Shown here in pieces: positions 46,234 to 46,332 of a DNA stretch of 46,332 bases. Origin of the DNA: Frankiaceae bacterium (lineage in GTDB: Bacteria; Actinomycetota; Actinomycetes; JADGOV01); assembly GCA_017882785.1 (NCBI GenBank), contig JADGOV010000011.1, positions 1-46,332 of the forward strand, read 5' to 3'. The notes under the pieces are model-generated. The model was not told where the DNA came from. It ran no database searches and saw only the letters and a program-made list of their open reading frames with translations. Each line of letters opens with the position of its first letter. Positions within the stretch are counted from its first letter, which is position 1. A program made the translations under genes and the position numbers.

Positions 46234-46332
46234 CTAGACCCGAGTCACAGCAGGTGGCGACCAGGTGCCGTCGAGTGCCTCTGGCTTCGGGTGGTACGGC
46301 CGGGCGCACAGGTTGAACCCGCCCTCGGGCGC
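46234..46332 (-). CDS. C-terminal end of an unidentified protein (partial)
   Basis: A frame open from the window edge for 32 codons ends at TAG 46234-46236, 17 bases before arcA. It reads [19 protein letters not shown] near the edge and finishes ...VTRV. The closeness to arcA suggests an upstream member of the same operon. Too little is visible to name a family, and the open stretch could be chance in GC-rich DNA. Confidence 0.4.
   Translation of the reverse strand, partial: APEGGFNLCARPYHPKPEALDGTWSPPAVTRV

Noticed and set aside
43811-46237. 808-codon plus-strand open frame over the arc genes
   Set aside because: Antisense shadow of arcA and arcB; no recognisable domain, and both sense genes carry complete active-site motifs.

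Overview
The window is chromosomal DNA of a high-GC Gram-positive bacterium, class Actinomycetes. Three things support this: actinobacteria-specific families (DUF3073, DUF3151, BldC, a mycothiol-type MDMPI/SCP protein), frequent GTG starts, and the order purM - DUF3073 - valine/leucine dehydrogenase - bldC - tRNA genes, which matches Streptomyces and relatives. I cannot assign the order or genus. No transposase, integrase, CRISPR array or rRNA is visible, and nearly all of the window is coding.

Region 1 (1-9990) is mixed housekeeping and accessory DNA. It holds a 5'-truncated polytopic membrane protein coupled to pyrE, DUF2237, a DinB-like protein divergent from a flavin split-barrel protein, a GH130 glycosidase/phosphorylase next to an atypical FGGY sugar kinase, an acyl-CoA dehydrogenase-like flavoprotein, an SDR and a DedA protein. 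Two decayed genes lie here: a ParB-family-like remnant spread over three frames (6489-6787) and a DedA N-terminal fragment (9839-9967).

Region 2 (9993-14337) has a CoA-disulfide-reductase-like flavoprotein, class II fructose-bisphosphate aldolase followed by a strong hairpin, a membrane protein with a degenerate sigma-factor-like cytoplasmic part, and DUF3151.

Region 3 (14406-25923) carries most of de novo purine synthesis on the plus strand: purA, purD, purB, purC, purS, purQ, purL, an MDMPI/SCP protein, purF and purM. Several junctions are 4-base GTGA stop/start overlaps.

Region 4 (25995-29523) has a coiled-coil hypothetical protein, DUF3073, an amino-acid dehydrogenase, bldC with a 15-bp hairpin terminator, a tRNA-Glu/Asp/Phe cluster on the minus strand, and a cold-shock gene behind a 409-base intergenic stretch with tandem repeats and a nested palindrome.

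Region 5 (29676-46332) is the most unusual part. It begins with a 1238-residue DUF4011/SF1-helicase/Vsr-like protein whose Walker A lysine, Walker B glutamate and likely nuclease aspartate are all replaced. Next is an operon for a 2-oxoacid:ferredoxin oxidoreductase (gamma, alpha, beta) coupled to a GltD-like flavoprotein with a C-terminal ferredoxin domain, ended by a hairpin, then an FUSC-type membrane protein. Converging on these from the minus strand is arcA-arcB-arcC-tdh-kbl, which encodes arginine deiminase fermentation plus threonine breakdown to glycine and acetyl-CoA. Together these two operons suggest a low-oxygen or energy-starved mode: ATP from carbamoyl phosphate, acetyl-CoA from threonine, and oxoacid oxidation with low-potential electrons passed to NAD(P).
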